From assembly GCF_002009425.1 (NCBI RefSeq), contig NZ_CP019936.1, positions 2,157,297-2,221,296 on the forward strand: 64,000 nt of DNA. Reading direction: 5' to 3'. A program made the position numbers and the translations under genes. Source of the stretch: Thiosocius teredinicola. Lineage in GTDB: Bacteria > Pseudomonadota > Gammaproteobacteria > Chromatiales > Chromatiaceae. The notes beneath the pieces are model-generated. The model was not told the DNA's origin. It saw nothing but the letters and a program-made list of their open reading frames with translations, and ran no database searches. Shown piece after piece: positions 54,470 to 63,661 of the stretch (position 1 is its first letter; each line of letters opens with the position of its first letter).

Positions 54470-55051
54470 GTGACGTCTGAGCGTGAAGCTGACCAAGCCC
54501 TGGTGGAGCGGGTTCAGCGGGGTGACAAGAAGGCCTTCGACGTTCTGGTGCTGAAGTACCAGCACAAGGTCGCGAATTTGATCTCGCGGTACATCCGTGA
54601 CCAGGCCGAGGTGCTGGACGTCACCCAGGAAGCTTTCATAAAGGCTTATCGCGCACTGCCGAAATTTCGTGGAGACAGTGCGTTCTACACCTGGCTGTAC
54701 CGGGTGGCGATCAATACCGCGAAGAACCACCTTGCGGCTCAGGCACGCCGGCCGCCGGGTGACGATATCGAGGCCGATACGGCCGAACAGATGGATATGG
54801 GCGCGCCACTGAAGGAAATGGACACGCCTGAGCGACTGGCGTTGCAGCGGGAGATCGCGAAGACCATCCAACAGGCGCTGGACGACCTGCCGGACGATCT
54901 GCGAACCGCGATTACGCTACGCGAACTCGAGGGATTGACTTACGAAGAGATTGCGCAAGCCATGGATTGCCCGATCGGCACCGTGCGTTCGCGTATATTC
55001 AGGGCTCGAGAGGCTATCGATGCCAAGCTCAAGCCATTGATGACACCCTGA
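54470..55051 (+). CDS. rpoE: envelope-stress sigma factor RpoE (AlgU)
   Basis: A 193-residue ECF sigma factor. Region 2 has AFDVLVLKYQHKVANLISRY and VTQEAFIKAYRALPKFRGDS, and region 4 LRELEGLTYEEIAQAMDCPI followed by GTVRSRIFRARE. It directs transcription of envelope-stress genes when its anti-sigma factor is degraded. GTG at 54470 has GGGGAGA nine bases upstream. It heads the operon rpoE-rseA-rseB-rseC-degP. Confidence 0.97.
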   Translation: MTSEREADQALVERVQRGDKKAFDVLVLKYQHKVANLISRYIRDQAEVLDVTQEAFIKAYRALPKFRGDSAFYTWLYRVAINTAKNHLAAQARRPPGDDIEADTAEQMDMGAPLKEMDTPERLALQREIAKTIQQALDDLPDDLRTAITLRELEGLTYEEIAQAMDCPIGTVRSRIFRAREAIDAKLKPLMTP

Positions 55052-55069
55052 TTAAAGCGAGTTTGGGTG

Positions 55070-55678
55070 ATGAACGAAAAACAAAGTGAACTGGTCTCGG
55101 CGTTGCTTGACGGCGAACTCTCGGTCGAGAGTCAGCAGCGTACCGTGTCTGCCATGCTGGCCGATGGCAGCGAAGATCTGGAAAGATTCGGCCGCTACCG
55201 CTTGATCGGCGACGTGATGCGTGGCGAATCGGCGGTGGCTGCGACTGAGATTTCAGCGCGTGTACGCGCCGCCTTGCAGGACGAACCGGTCGTGCTGGCG
55301 CCGCCGGCGAGCAAACCCAACTGGCTACGTCCTGTGGCCGGATTGGCGGTTGCGGCATCGGTGGCTACCGCAGCCGTGCTGATCGCACCGCAGATGATTT
55401 CGCAGACCGAACCCGCCATCGGCGGCGCACAGGTGGCTGCCGGCACAACCCAGCCGACGCTTGCACCGACACTGGTTGCATCAACACCCCAGCAAGCGGC
55501 GTTGCCGGTCGCTGCGGTCGATGTCAATCGCGACGGCGCCACTCGCTGGGAGGCGTTGGACGAACAGTTGGAAGACCGGCTGAATCGACTGGTGATCGAG
55601 CACCAGGAGTACGGCGGACGGACGGGAATCAACGGTCCGGTGCCGCACATCGGTTTGGCAGGTTATGAGGCACGCTAG
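55070..55678 (+). CDS. rseA: anti-sigma-E factor RseA (MucA)
   Basis: A 202-residue inner-membrane protein. Residues 1-85 are the cytoplasmic sigma-binding domain (SELVSALLDGELS, RFGRYRLIGDVMRGE), residues 89-109 the membrane helix (PVAGLAVAASVATAAVLIA), and the rest a periplasmic domain that RseB contacts and DegS cuts. The end overlaps the rseB start by 14 bases. Confidence 0.94.
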   Translation: MNEKQSELVSALLDGELSVESQQRTVSAMLADGSEDLERFGRYRLIGDVMRGESAVAATEISARVRAALQDEPVVLAPPASKPNWLRPVAGLAVAASVATAAVLIAPQMISQTEPAIGGAQVAAGTTQPTLAPTLVASTPQQAALPVAAVDVNRDGATRWEALDEQLEDRLNRLVIEHQEYGGRTGINGPVPHIGLAGYEAR

Positions 55679-56633
55679 TCGCTGGCTGGTTTATGCCGGC
55701 GGCCTGCTGCTGACGGCGACAGGTATCGCCGGCGAGTTGCAGCCGCATGTGCTGCTCGATCGCATGAACGATGCGGTACGCCAGCTCGATTACGAGGGGC
55801 GCTTCGTTATCGAGTCCGCCGACCGCATGGACGCGATGTATATCGTGCACCGCGTCGACGGGGGTGCCGAGAAGGAGCGTGTGGTCACACTGACCGGCAA
55901 GCCGCGGGAAATTATCCGCAGCGACAAGGCCGTCGCCTGTTTCGTTGCCGGCCGTAAACAACACGGTAACGTGGGACGCCGCGACGGTGGCCGATCTTTC
56001 TCGCCTTTGCAGGGCGTCAGCAGCGAACAGCTACAGAAGTTCTACCGCATGGAAATGCGCGAAGGTGCGCGCGTCGCGGGTCGGGATGCGCATCAAATTA
56101 TGATCGAGCCGCTCGACGACCTGCGCTTCGGGTACCGCCTGTTCGTCGACGCGGAGACCGCGCTGCCGCTGCGATCGATGATGATCGACGACAAACAGCA
56201 TGTGGTCTCGCAGATGATGTTCGTTGAGCTCAAGGTCAACGACGGTATCACCCCCATCGAACAAGATATCTCGGCGATGCAGTTGGCGCAGGTGGAGAAT
56301 CCGGCCGAAGACGTCGACCAGGACAGACTGGTGCCGCCGGCATGGACGTTCGCTGAATTGCCGCCGGGCTTCCAGATGAACCTGCATCGTCGCCGGCCGG
56401 CAGCCGAGCCGGGGCAGCAGCGAGAGCACTTCGTTTTCTCCGATGGCCTGGCCTCCGTTTCGGTGTATGTGTTGCCGGAGTGGGGCGATCGGGATCTGTC
56501 GCGCGTCTCGCGACTCGGGTCGTCGCGCGCGGTCGGTCGCAAGGTCGACGGGCATGAAGTGATCGTCGTGGGTGAAGTGCCGATCAAGACCTTGCGCTGG
56601 TTTCTGGACGATATCCGGATCGCCAAGCAATGA
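55665..56633 (+). CDS. rseB: sigma-E regulatory protein RseB (MucB)
   Basis: A 322-residue periplasmic protein that shields RseA from proteolysis. A signal peptide (residues 1-23) is followed by the MucB/RseB N-terminal domain (LLDRMNDAVRQLDYEGRFV) and a C-terminal domain (FVFSDGLASVSVYVLPEWGD). It overlaps rseA and rseC at its two ends, so the three are coupled. Confidence 0.95.
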   Translation: MRHASRWLVYAGGLLLTATGIAGELQPHVLLDRMNDAVRQLDYEGRFVIESADRMDAMYIVHRVDGGAEKERVVTLTGKPREIIRSDKAVACFVAGRKQHGNVGRRDGGRSFSPLQGVSSEQLQKFYRMEMREGARVAGRDAHQIMIEPLDDLRFGYRLFVDAETALPLRSMMIDDKQHVVSQMMFVELKVNDGITPIEQDISAMQLAQVENPAEDVDQDRLVPPAWTFAELPPGFQMNLHRRRPAAEPGQQREHFVFSDGLASVSVYVLPEWGDRDLSRVSRLGSSRAVGRKVDGHEVIVVGEVPIKTLRWFLDDIRIAKQ

Positions 56634-57121
56634 TCGAACAGGAGGCCACAGTGGTCCGCATTGATGGCGACACCGCTGAGGTCACTACCCGCCGCCAGTC
56701 AAGTTGCGGCAGTTGCTCGGCCAAGAGCGGTTGCGGCACGTCGTTGATCGAGGCGTGGTTTCCGCAACGTGTTTCACGTTTCCGTCTTAAGAACGATATC
56801 GGCGCACATGTCGGCGATACGGTTGTCGTCGGCCTCGATGAGAGCAAGCTGCGGCGTGGTTCGCTGCTGCTTTATGCCTTGCCGCTGGCCGGCCTGATAC
56901 TGGGCGCGGTGTTAGGCGAATACCTGGCACAGCGCAGCGGTCACCCATCGGAACTCGGCGCGGTCGTATTCGGTCTACTGGGCCTGAGTGCGGCGCTCCT
57001 GCAGGTACGTCGCGTGACATCCGGTCTGGCGTCGCAGGGCGACAATGGTCTTAGGCTTGTGCGCGTGCTGCGCAGGTCGATTGGTATCAGTCCCGGCGAC
57101 ATCGCCAGACCAAAGGCGTAA
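56630..57121 (+). CDS. rseC: SoxR-reducing / RseC family protein
   Basis: A 163-residue inner-membrane protein. Four cysteines lie in the N-terminal domain (SSCGSCSAKSGCG plus one of the neighbouring positions), followed by two membrane helices (LLLYALPLAGLILGAVLG, then AVVFGLLGLSAALL). RseC takes part in sigma-E control and, in some species, in SoxR reduction. It starts four bases inside rseB. Confidence 0.94.
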   Translation: MIEQEATVVRIDGDTAEVTTRRQSSCGSCSAKSGCGTSLIEAWFPQRVSRFRLKNDIGAHVGDTVVVGLDESKLRRGSLLLYALPLAGLILGAVLGEYLAQRSGHPSELGAVVFGLLGLSAALLQVRRVTSGLASQGDNGLRLVRVLRRSIGISPGDIARPKA

Positions 57122-57146
57122 GCAACGCGAGGGTTAGGGATTACGA

Positions 57147-58580
57147 ATGAGTAAGAACGTGATGTTTCGAATGCAATCTTGGTTGGCCGGCGCTGCGCTG
57201 GTTCTCGGTCTGGTGAACGCAGCGGTCGCGCGCGACCTGCCGGAGTTCACCGAGCTGGCAGAAACCAACAGCGTATCGGTCGTCAACATCAGCACCCATC
57301 AGAAGTCGCAGGGCAAGCAGCGGTTGCCGCACGATTTCTCGATGCCGGATGTGCCTGAAGACAGCCCGTTCAATGAGCTATTCAAACGTTTCTTCGGCGA
57401 TGAGCTGGATGAGTTCGCCGATCGTGAGAGTCGTTCCCTGGGGTCGGGTTTCGTCATCTCGTCCGACGGTTACATTCTGACCAATTACCATGTCGTTGAC
57501 GGTGCCGACGAAGTGCAGGTCAGGTTCAGCGATCGGCGGTTTTACGATGCCAAGGTGATCGGCTCTGATCGCGCCAGCGACGTTGCACTGCTGAAAATCG
57601 ACGCGGAAGGTCTGCCGACCGTGAAACTCGGCAGCAGCACCGATCTGAAAGTGGGTGAATGGGTGTTGGCCATCGGCTCGCCATTCGGCTTCGATCATAC
57701 GGTGACAGCGGGTATCGTCAGCGCGAAGGGACGTAGCCTGCCGAGCGAGAACTATGTGCCGTTCATCCAGACCGATGTGGCGATCAACCCCGGCAACTCC
57801 GGCGGTCCCTTGTTCAATCTGGACGGTGAAGTCGTCGGGATTAATTCGCAGATCTACAGCCGCACCGGCGGGTTCATGGGGCTGTCGTTCGCGATCCCGA
57901 TCGAGCTGGCGATCGGCGTGGCCGATCAGCTGCGCGAACACGGTAAGGTATCGCGCGGTTATCTGGGCGTACTCATCCAGGACGTCGATTACAATCTGGC
58001 TGAGTCCTTCGGTCTCGAGCAGCCGCGTGGCGCCCTGGTATCGCGCGTGATGCCGGACTCGCCGGCGGAAAAAGCCGGGGTCAAAGTCGGCGACGTGATT
58101 CTGGAGTTCAACAGCAAGCGGTTGCTCAACTCGAGCCAGCTGCCGCCCCTGGTCGGCATCACCGGCGTGAACGAAGAGGCGACCCTTAAGGTGCTGCGCA
58201 GCGGTGAGACGCTCGATATGCAGATTACCGTTGGTCGTCTGCCCGACGATGAGCAGAGTGCGAGCAATAAACCCGCCGAACCGCGCCCGGACGAGATCGA
58301 ACAGCTGGGGCTGTCGGTGATCGACATCGATGCCGGCGTTCGCGAAGAGCTTGGCCTGGAAGACAAGGGCGGGGCCCTGGTCGGCAAGGTCGGTTCGGGA
58401 CCGGCCGAGGATGCCGGCATTCGACGTGGCGATATCGTACTGATGTTTGATGGGGTGGACGTCGAAAACGCCAAGCACCTGCGCGAACTGATCGAGGCTG
58501 CCGGAGACAAACGCACCGTGGCCATTCTGGTGCGGCGTGGCGACAGTCCGCTGTTCATGGCGCTGCGCCTGAAAAACTGA
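57147..58580 (+). CDS. degP: periplasmic serine protease DegP/MucD
   Basis: A 477-residue protease-chaperone. A signal peptide (residues 1-28) precedes the trypsin-like domain with the triad His in TNYHVVDGA, Asp in SDVALLKID and Ser in NPGNSGGPLF, then two PDZ domains (about 275-360 and 385-470). It degrades misfolded envelope proteins. Its place at the end of the rpoE operon matches mucD. Confidence 0.95.
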   Translation: MSKNVMFRMQSWLAGAALVLGLVNAAVARDLPEFTELAETNSVSVVNISTHQKSQGKQRLPHDFSMPDVPEDSPFNELFKRFFGDELDEFADRESRSLGSGFVISSDGYILTNYHVVDGADEVQVRFSDRRFYDAKVIGSDRASDVALLKIDAEGLPTVKLGSSTDLKVGEWVLAIGSPFGFDHTVTAGIVSAKGRSLPSENYVPFIQTDVAINPGNSGGPLFNLDGEVVGINSQIYSRTGGFMGLSFAIPIELAIGVADQLREHGKVSRGYLGVLIQDVDYNLAESFGLEQPRGALVSRVMPDSPAEKAGVKVGDVILEFNSKRLLNSSQLPPLVGITGVNEEATLKVLRSGETLDMQITVGRLPDDEQSASNKPAEPRPDEIEQLGLSVIDIDAGVREELGLEDKGGALVGKVGSGPAEDAGIRRGDIVLMFDGVDVENAKHLRELIEAAGDKRTVAILVRRGDSPLFMALRLKN

Positions 58581-58586
58581 GCGTCG

Positions 58587-58841
58587 GTGACGGAAAACCC
58601 GGTTTTCTACTATCGCAACGGCTGCCATCTCTGCGAAGAGCTGGCGGCCGTGTTGTTTCGCGGCTGGCCGGCGCAGGCGTCCGCGATGGAATGGCGAGAC
58701 GTAGATACCGATGCGCAGTGGCAGCGGTTGTATGGCAATCGTGTGCCGGTCCTGTGTCAGGGTGAGGCCGTCGTCTGCGATCTGCAACCCGACCTGGAAC
58801 GAATCAGCCAGTATTTCGGTGAGATGGCGAATCCGCTATAA
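58587..58841 (+). CDS. glutaredoxin-like protein (DUF836)
   Basis: An 84-residue thioredoxin-fold protein with CHLCEEL as CxxC at residues 13-16 and RVPVLCQGEAV containing the cis-Pro. Members often lie between degP and lepA, as here. A disulfide or redox role is likely, but the partner is unknown. GTG at 58587 is the only reasonable start, six bases after degP. Confidence 0.85.
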   Translation: MTENPVFYYRNGCHLCEELAAVLFRGWPAQASAMEWRDVDTDAQWQRLYGNRVPVLCQGEAVVCDLQPDLERISQYFGEMANPL

Positions 58842-58871
58842 TCCGGCGACTTTACTGCGGTAGAGACCAGA

Positions 58872-58904
58872 ACGGAACTTTCCGGTGGGAAGTTCCGTTT
58901 TTTT
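58872..58904 (+). terminator. intrinsic terminator before lepA
   Basis: ACGGAACTT/AAGTTCCGT stem of nine base pairs with loop TCCGGTGGG followed by seven T. It closes the rpoE-degP-glutaredoxin unit. Confidence 0.9.
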
Positions 58905-58945
58905 GCTCAGTGCTTTTCGACAGTAGGCGAGCTTGGCGGGCCTGA

Positions 58946-60751
58946 ATGACCGATCTCAGTCACATCAGAAACTTTTCGATCATCGCGCATATCGATCACG
59001 GCAAGTCGACGATCGCGGACCGGTTTATCCAGGTTTGCGGTGGTCTGACCGAGCGCGAGATGGCGGCCCAGGTACTCGATTCCATGGACCTGGAACGCGA
59101 GCGCGGCATCACGATCAAGGCGCAATCGGTCACCCTGCACTACAAAGCCAACAACGGCGAGACCTACCAACTCAATTTCATCGACACCCCGGGGCACGTG
59201 GATTTCTCCTATGAGGTCTCGCGCTCGCTGGCGGCCTGCGAAGGGGCTTTGCTGGTGGTCGATGCGGCCCAGGGTGTCGAGGCGCAGAGCGTCGCCAACT
59301 GCTATACCGCGATCGAGCAGGGGCTCGAAGTGGTGCCCGTGCTGAACAAGATCGATCTGCCTTCGGCCGAACCTGAGCGCGTAGTCAACGAGATCGAAGA
59401 GATCATCGGCATCGAAGCGACCAATGCGCTGCACGTCAGTGCAAAAACCGGTTTGGGTATCCCCGAGCTGCTCGAAGCACTGGTCGAACAGATTCCGCCG
59501 CCGAAAGGTGACACACAGGCGCCGTTGCAGGCCTTGATCATCGATTCCTGGTTTGACTCGTATGTCGGTGTCATCTCGTTGATCCGGGTTGTCAACGGTG
59601 AGATCCGGCCCAAGGACAAGATGCTGGTCATGTCGACCGGCAGAATCTACCAAGTCGAAAAGGTCGGGGTGTTTACGCCGAAGCGTTTCGACAAGAAAGA
59701 GCTGACCACCGGCGAGGTCGGTTTCGTCATCGCCGGGATCAAAGAGGTCGACGGTGCGCCGGTTGGCGATACGCTGACCATCGACAACCGAAAGGCTACC
59801 GGACCGCTACCGGGTTTCCGGGAGGTGCGACCGCGGGTCTTCGCCGGTCTCTATCCTGTCAGTTCCGACGACTATGACGCTTTCCGCGATGCGCTGCAGA
59901 AACTGAAGTTGAATGATGCAGCCTTGCACTATGAACCGGAGACGTCGCAGGCCCTCGGCTTCGGATTTCGCTGCGGCTTTCTCGGCATGCTTCACATGGA
60001 GATCGTCCAGGAGCGCCTGGAGCGCGAGTACGATCTCGATCTGATCACGACGGCGCCGACGGTTATCTACGAAGTCGAGATGAACGACAACAGCGTGTTT
60101 CAGATCGACAACCCGGCCGCGTTGCCCGATCCCGGCAAGACGCGTGAGGTACGCGAGCCGATCATCGAGGCGCACATCCTGGTGCCGCAGGATCACCTGG
60201 GTAACGTAATCACGCTGTGCGTGGAAAAACGCGGTATCCAGAAGAACCTGCAGTATCTCGGTGGCCAGGTACAACTGGTTTACGAATTGCCGATGAACGA
60301 GGTGGTGCTGGACTTCTTCGATCGTCTTAAATCGGTGAGCCGCGGATACGCTTCGTTCGAATATGAGTTCAAACGTTTCCAGGCGGCGCCCTTGGTCAAA
60401 CTCGATATCCTGATCAACGGTGAACGTGTCGACGCCCTGTCGTTGATCGTGCATCGTGACAATTCGGAATCGCGCGGCCGCGAACTGACTGAACGGATGA
60501 AGGAAATCATCCCGCGACAGATGTTCGAAGTCGCCATACAGGCGGCCATCGGCAGCAAGATCATCGCACGCTCCACGGTCAAGGCACTGCGCAAGAACGT
60601 CACCGCCAAGTGCTATGGTGGCGATGTGACGCGTAAGCGCAAGCTGTTGGAAAAACAGAAGGCGGGTAAGAAGCGCATGAAACAGGTGGGTAAAGTCGAG
60701 ATCCCGCAAGAAGCGTTTCTTGCTGTGCTGCAAGTGGGTAAGGACAATTGA
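58946..60751 (+). CDS. lepA: elongation factor 4 (LepA)
   Basis: A 601-residue translational GTPase that acts on the ribosome. G1 is [10 protein letters not shown]3 DTPGHVDF, G4 NKIDLPSA, and the C-terminal LepA-specific domain is present ([20 protein letters not shown]). Length matches the family. It precedes lepB as in most gammaproteobacteria. Confidence 0.97.
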   Translation: MTDLSHIRNFSIIAHIDHGKSTIADRFIQVCGGLTEREMAAQVLDSMDLERERGITIKAQSVTLHYKANNGETYQLNFIDTPGHVDFSYEVSRSLAACEGALLVVDAAQGVEAQSVANCYTAIEQGLEVVPVLNKIDLPSAEPERVVNEIEEIIGIEATNALHVSAKTGLGIPELLEALVEQIPPPKGDTQAPLQALIIDSWFDSYVGVISLIRVVNGEIRPKDKMLVMSTGRIYQVEKVGVFTPKRFDKKELTTGEVGFVIAGIKEVDGAPVGDTLTIDNRKATGPLPGFREVRPRVFAGLYPVSSDDYDAFRDALQKLKLNDAALHYEPETSQALGFGFRCGFLGMLHMEIVQERLEREYDLDLITTAPTVIYEVEMNDNSVFQIDNPAALPDPGKTREVREPIIEAHILVPQDHLGNVITLCVEKRGIQKNLQYLGGQVQLVYELPMNEVVLDFFDRLKSVSRGYASFEYEFKRFQAAPLVKLDILINGERVDALSLIVHRDNSESRGRELTERMKEIIPRQMFEVAIQAAIGSKIIARSTVKALRKNVTAKCYGGDVTRKRKLLEKQKAGKKRMKQVGKVEIPQEAFLAVLQVGKDN

Positions 60752-60805
60752 GCGGATTCAAAACCGGTCTTCTGTAGCCGACCGGGTCCGCATCCAGGAA
60801 ATGAC

Positions 60806-61648
60806 ATGCAAGCGACCTTAGTAATCGGATTTTTTGGCCTGCTGGTATGGGTCGTCTTCGTGTATGGCATCGAGCCCGCGCTGGCGCTCGGCTCGTTGAT
60901 TACCGGTATCGTCTGGTTGGTCCATCGCATTGCCAAAGGCAAGGCCGAAGGCAAACTGCCGCTGACCGTCGAATACGCGCGGTCGTTCTTTCCGATCTTC
61001 CTGATCGTGCTGTTGCTTAGGGCATTCCTGGTCGAGCCGTTTCGCATCCCCTCGGGTTCGATGATGCCGACCCTTCTTGTGGGCGATTTTATTCTGGTCA
61101 ACAAGTTCACCTACGGCATTCGCATGCCGGTGACCAAAACCAAGCTGATTGAGGTCGGTGAGCCGGAGCGCGGCGATATCGTGGTGTTCCGCTTTCCACA
61201 GAATCCGCGCCTGGACTACATCAAGCGGGTAGTGGGGCTTCCAGGCGACACGGTGCGATACCGCGACAAGCATCTTTTCATCAACGGCGAGCAGATGCCG
61301 ATCGAGTTGAACGGTCAATACCAGGCGGAAGGCTCCGGCATGCGCGCGATGGGGTCCAATATCGGCAGCGAACAGCTGGGTGATGTCGAGCATGCGGTCT
61401 TGATCAATCCGATGAAGCCGGATTTTGATCCGATGCACTGCAACTACCTGGGTCACCAGGAAAAAACCATCCCTGAAGGCCACTACCTGATGGTCGGCGA
61501 CAACCGCGACGATAGTAACGACGGGCGGTGTTGGGGGCTGGTGCCGGAGGAAAACCTGGTCGGCAAGGCGTTTTTCGTCTGGCTGAGTTGGGACTGGAAG
61601 CGCAGCGGGTTCGTGGATTTCGGCCGAATTGGCTCGATTGGCGATTGA
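60806..61648 (+). CDS. lepB: signal peptidase I
   Basis: A 280-residue inner-membrane enzyme that cleaves signal peptides of exported proteins. Two membrane helices (residues 5-35 and about 63-82) come before the catalytic Ser in IPSGSMMPTL (near 92) and Lys in YIKRVVGLPGD (near 147). The GDNRDDSNDGRCWG motif is present near 232. Confidence 0.97.
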   Translation: MQATLVIGFFGLLVWVVFVYGIEPALALGSLITGIVWLVHRIAKGKAEGKLPLTVEYARSFFPIFLIVLLLRAFLVEPFRIPSGSMMPTLLVGDFILVNKFTYGIRMPVTKTKLIEVGEPERGDIVVFRFPQNPRLDYIKRVVGLPGDTVRYRDKHLFINGEQMPIELNGQYQAEGSGMRAMGSNIGSEQLGDVEHAVLINPMKPDFDPMHCNYLGHQEKTIPEGHYLMVGDNRDDSNDGRCWGLVPEENLVGKAFFVWLSWDWKRSGFVDFGRIGSIGD

Positions 61649-61721
61649 TAAGTAAGAAGTTTTCAAGGTCGGCAATGGTTCTGCCGTTACATTCGGTACC
61701 CTTGATTGCAGGAATTAACCG

Positions 61722-62105
61722 ATGAAATCGACATCGATGATCAAAAAACAGCGCGGAATGACCATGCTTTCCTGGATGGTCGTACTCGGGATAGCCGTCT
61801 TTTTCATTTTGATCGGCATCAAAATGATTCCGACCTATATGGAAAACCACGCATTGCAACAGGTGCTGACGGCGATGACCAACGATATAAAGGTTCGTCA
61901 GATGTCGCCGGCCGAGATGAAAAAGAACTTCATCAAGCGACTTAAGATCAACAGCGTCTACGAATTCGACACGAAGGCGATCACGATCAAGAAAGAGAAA
62001 TTCGGAACCCGCTTTTCGGTCGACTACGAGGTGCGTAAACCGGTGGGAGGAAACGTCTTCATCGTCATGACGTTCTCCAATTCCACGCTGTTCCCTCCAC
62101 CATGA
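61722..62105 (+). CDS. DUF4845 family single-helix protein
   Basis: A 127-residue protein. A short basic N-terminus and one hydrophobic helix (MLSWMVVLGIAVFFILIGIK) resemble a type IV pilin-like signal-anchor; the rest is a soluble beta-rich domain (TRFSVDYEVRKPVGGNVFIV). DUF4845 genes regularly lie between lepB and rnc in beta- and gammaproteobacteria; function is unknown. Its stop overlaps rnc by four bases. Confidence 0.85.
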   Translation: MKSTSMIKKQRGMTMLSWMVVLGIAVFFILIGIKMIPTYMENHALQQVLTAMTNDIKVRQMSPAEMKKNFIKRLKINSVYEFDTKAITIKKEKFGTRFSVDYEVRKPVGGNVFIVMTFSNSTLFPPP

Positions 62106-62770
62106 AGCGATTGCAAAGACGCATCGACTATCAATTCAACGACGTCGGGCTGCTGGAACGTGCGCTGTCACACCGCAGCCTCGGCGCTCAGAACAACGAA
62201 AGACTCGAATTTCTCGGTGACGCGATCCTTGGCTTCGAGGTCGCCGACAGCCTCTACCGTCGCCTGACGGATGCGGACGAGGGCCAGCTCAGCAGAATGC
62301 GTGCGCACCTGGTGAAGCGCGAAACGCTGGCCGAGATCGCCCGTGAACTGCAACTCGGCGAGATTCTGCGTCTGGGCCCGGGCGAACTTCGTAGTGGCGG
62401 CCAGACCCGTGACTCCATTCTGGCCGATGCGGTCGAGGCCATCATCGCGGCGGTCTATCTCGACGGGGGCATCGATGCGGCGAGACTGCTGGTTCAGCGC
62501 TTGCTGGGCAAGCGCTTGACCGATCCGACGCTCGAAACCCGCCGCAAAGATCCGAAGACGCGTCTTCAAGAGCACCTGCAAGGGCTTGGGCGAGCGCTAC
62601 CTGTCTACGAGGTCGTGGACATCAGTGGCGACCAGCATGACCAGACCTTTCGCGTGACATGTACTATTGATCTTGGTGGCGAAACCACCGGAGAGGGCGG
62701 CAGCCGTCGCAAGGCTGAGCAGGCGGCCGCGCGCCGGATGCTGAGCCGTCTTGAGGAACAGAACGTATGA
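62102..62770 (+). CDS. rnc: ribonuclease III
   Basis: A 222-residue double-strand-specific RNase that processes rRNA and mRNA. The catalytic signature ERLEFLGDAILG and the second acidic site in DAVEAIIAAVYLDGG are present, and a double-stranded RNA binding domain (about residues 150-220) includes GEGGSRRKAEQAAARRML. Coupled to era by a four-base overlap. Confidence 0.97.
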   Translation: MKRLQRRIDYQFNDVGLLERALSHRSLGAQNNERLEFLGDAILGFEVADSLYRRLTDADEGQLSRMRAHLVKRETLAEIARELQLGEILRLGPGELRSGGQTRDSILADAVEAIIAAVYLDGGIDAARLLVQRLLGKRLTDPTLETRRKDPKTRLQEHLQGLGRALPVYEVVDISGDQHDQTFRVTCTIDLGGETTGEGGSRRKAEQAAARRMLSRLEEQNV

Positions 62771-63657
62771 ACTACCGCAGTGGTTACGCGGTGTTGGTTG
62801 GCCGCCCCAACGTGGGCAAATCCACTTTGCTCAACCGCCTGCTGGGTCAAAAGCTGGCGATTACCTCGCACAAGCCGCAAACGACGCGTCACCGCATTGT
62901 CGGCATCCGCAGCGACGATGAGGGCCAGATTGTCTTTGTGGATACGCCCGGGATCCACGACCGGGGTGGCAAGGCGATGAGCCACTACCTCAACCGGGCG
63001 GCGCATACGGCCCTGCTGGATGTGGATTTGATTGTGTTCGTCGTACAGGCTCAGGTCTGGACCGAAGAAGACGAACAGGTGCTCAATGCGATCAAGCAAT
63101 CCAAGTTGCCGACCCTGGCCGTGATCAACAAGGTCGATACGGTAACGCCGAAAGAGCAGCTGTTGCCGGTCATCGAATCCCTGGCGAAGCGTTACGACTT
63201 TGTCGACGTGATACCCGTTTCGGCGCGCAACGGAGACAATGTTGAAAGTCTGGCGAACGCCGTCCTTCAGCGACTGCCGGAAGGCGAACCGATCTTTCCG
63301 GAAGATCAACTGACCGACAGGTCCGAACGGTTCTTCGCCGCGGAGTTGTTGCGCGAACAGATCATCAGACGCTATCACCGCGAGCTTCCCTATGCGGTCA
63401 CCGTCGAGATCGAGCGTTTCGAAGAAAGCGAAGACGGACGCTACAACATCGGCGCGGTGATCTGGGTGGAACGTGAAAACCAGCGCAAGATCCTGCTCGG
63501 CAAAGGTGGGCAGGCGATGAAGGAAACGGCGACCGCCGCACGCAAGGCGATGAATGAGTTCTTTCAGACGCGTGTACATCTCGAAGTCTGGATCAAGGTC
63601 AAAAAGAGTTGGTCGAGCGATGCGGCCAGCCTGGTCAAGCTCGGGTACACGGATTGA
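62767..63657 (+). CDS. era: GTPase Era
   Basis: A 296-residue GTPase needed for 16S rRNA maturation and 30S assembly. G1 is GRPNVGKSTLLN, G3 DTPGIHDR, G4 NKVD, and the C-terminal KH domain includes ILLGKGGQAMKE. It binds the 3' end of 16S rRNA. The order rnc-era-recO is conserved. Confidence 0.97.
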   Translation: MNYRSGYAVLVGRPNVGKSTLLNRLLGQKLAITSHKPQTTRHRIVGIRSDDEGQIVFVDTPGIHDRGGKAMSHYLNRAAHTALLDVDLIVFVVQAQVWTEEDEQVLNAIKQSKLPTLAVINKVDTVTPKEQLLPVIESLAKRYDFVDVIPVSARNGDNVESLANAVLQRLPEGEPIFPEDQLTDRSERFFAAELLREQIIRRYHRELPYAVTVEIERFEESEDGRYNIGAVIWVERENQRKILLGKGGQAMKETATAARKAMNEFFQTRVHLEVWIKVKKSWSSDAASLVKLGYTD

Positions 63658-63661
63658 TGCG

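Noticed and set aside
57378-58787. 469-codon frame on the minus strand opposite degP
   Set aside because: It mirrors the codon structure of degP and has no ribosome site or family motif.
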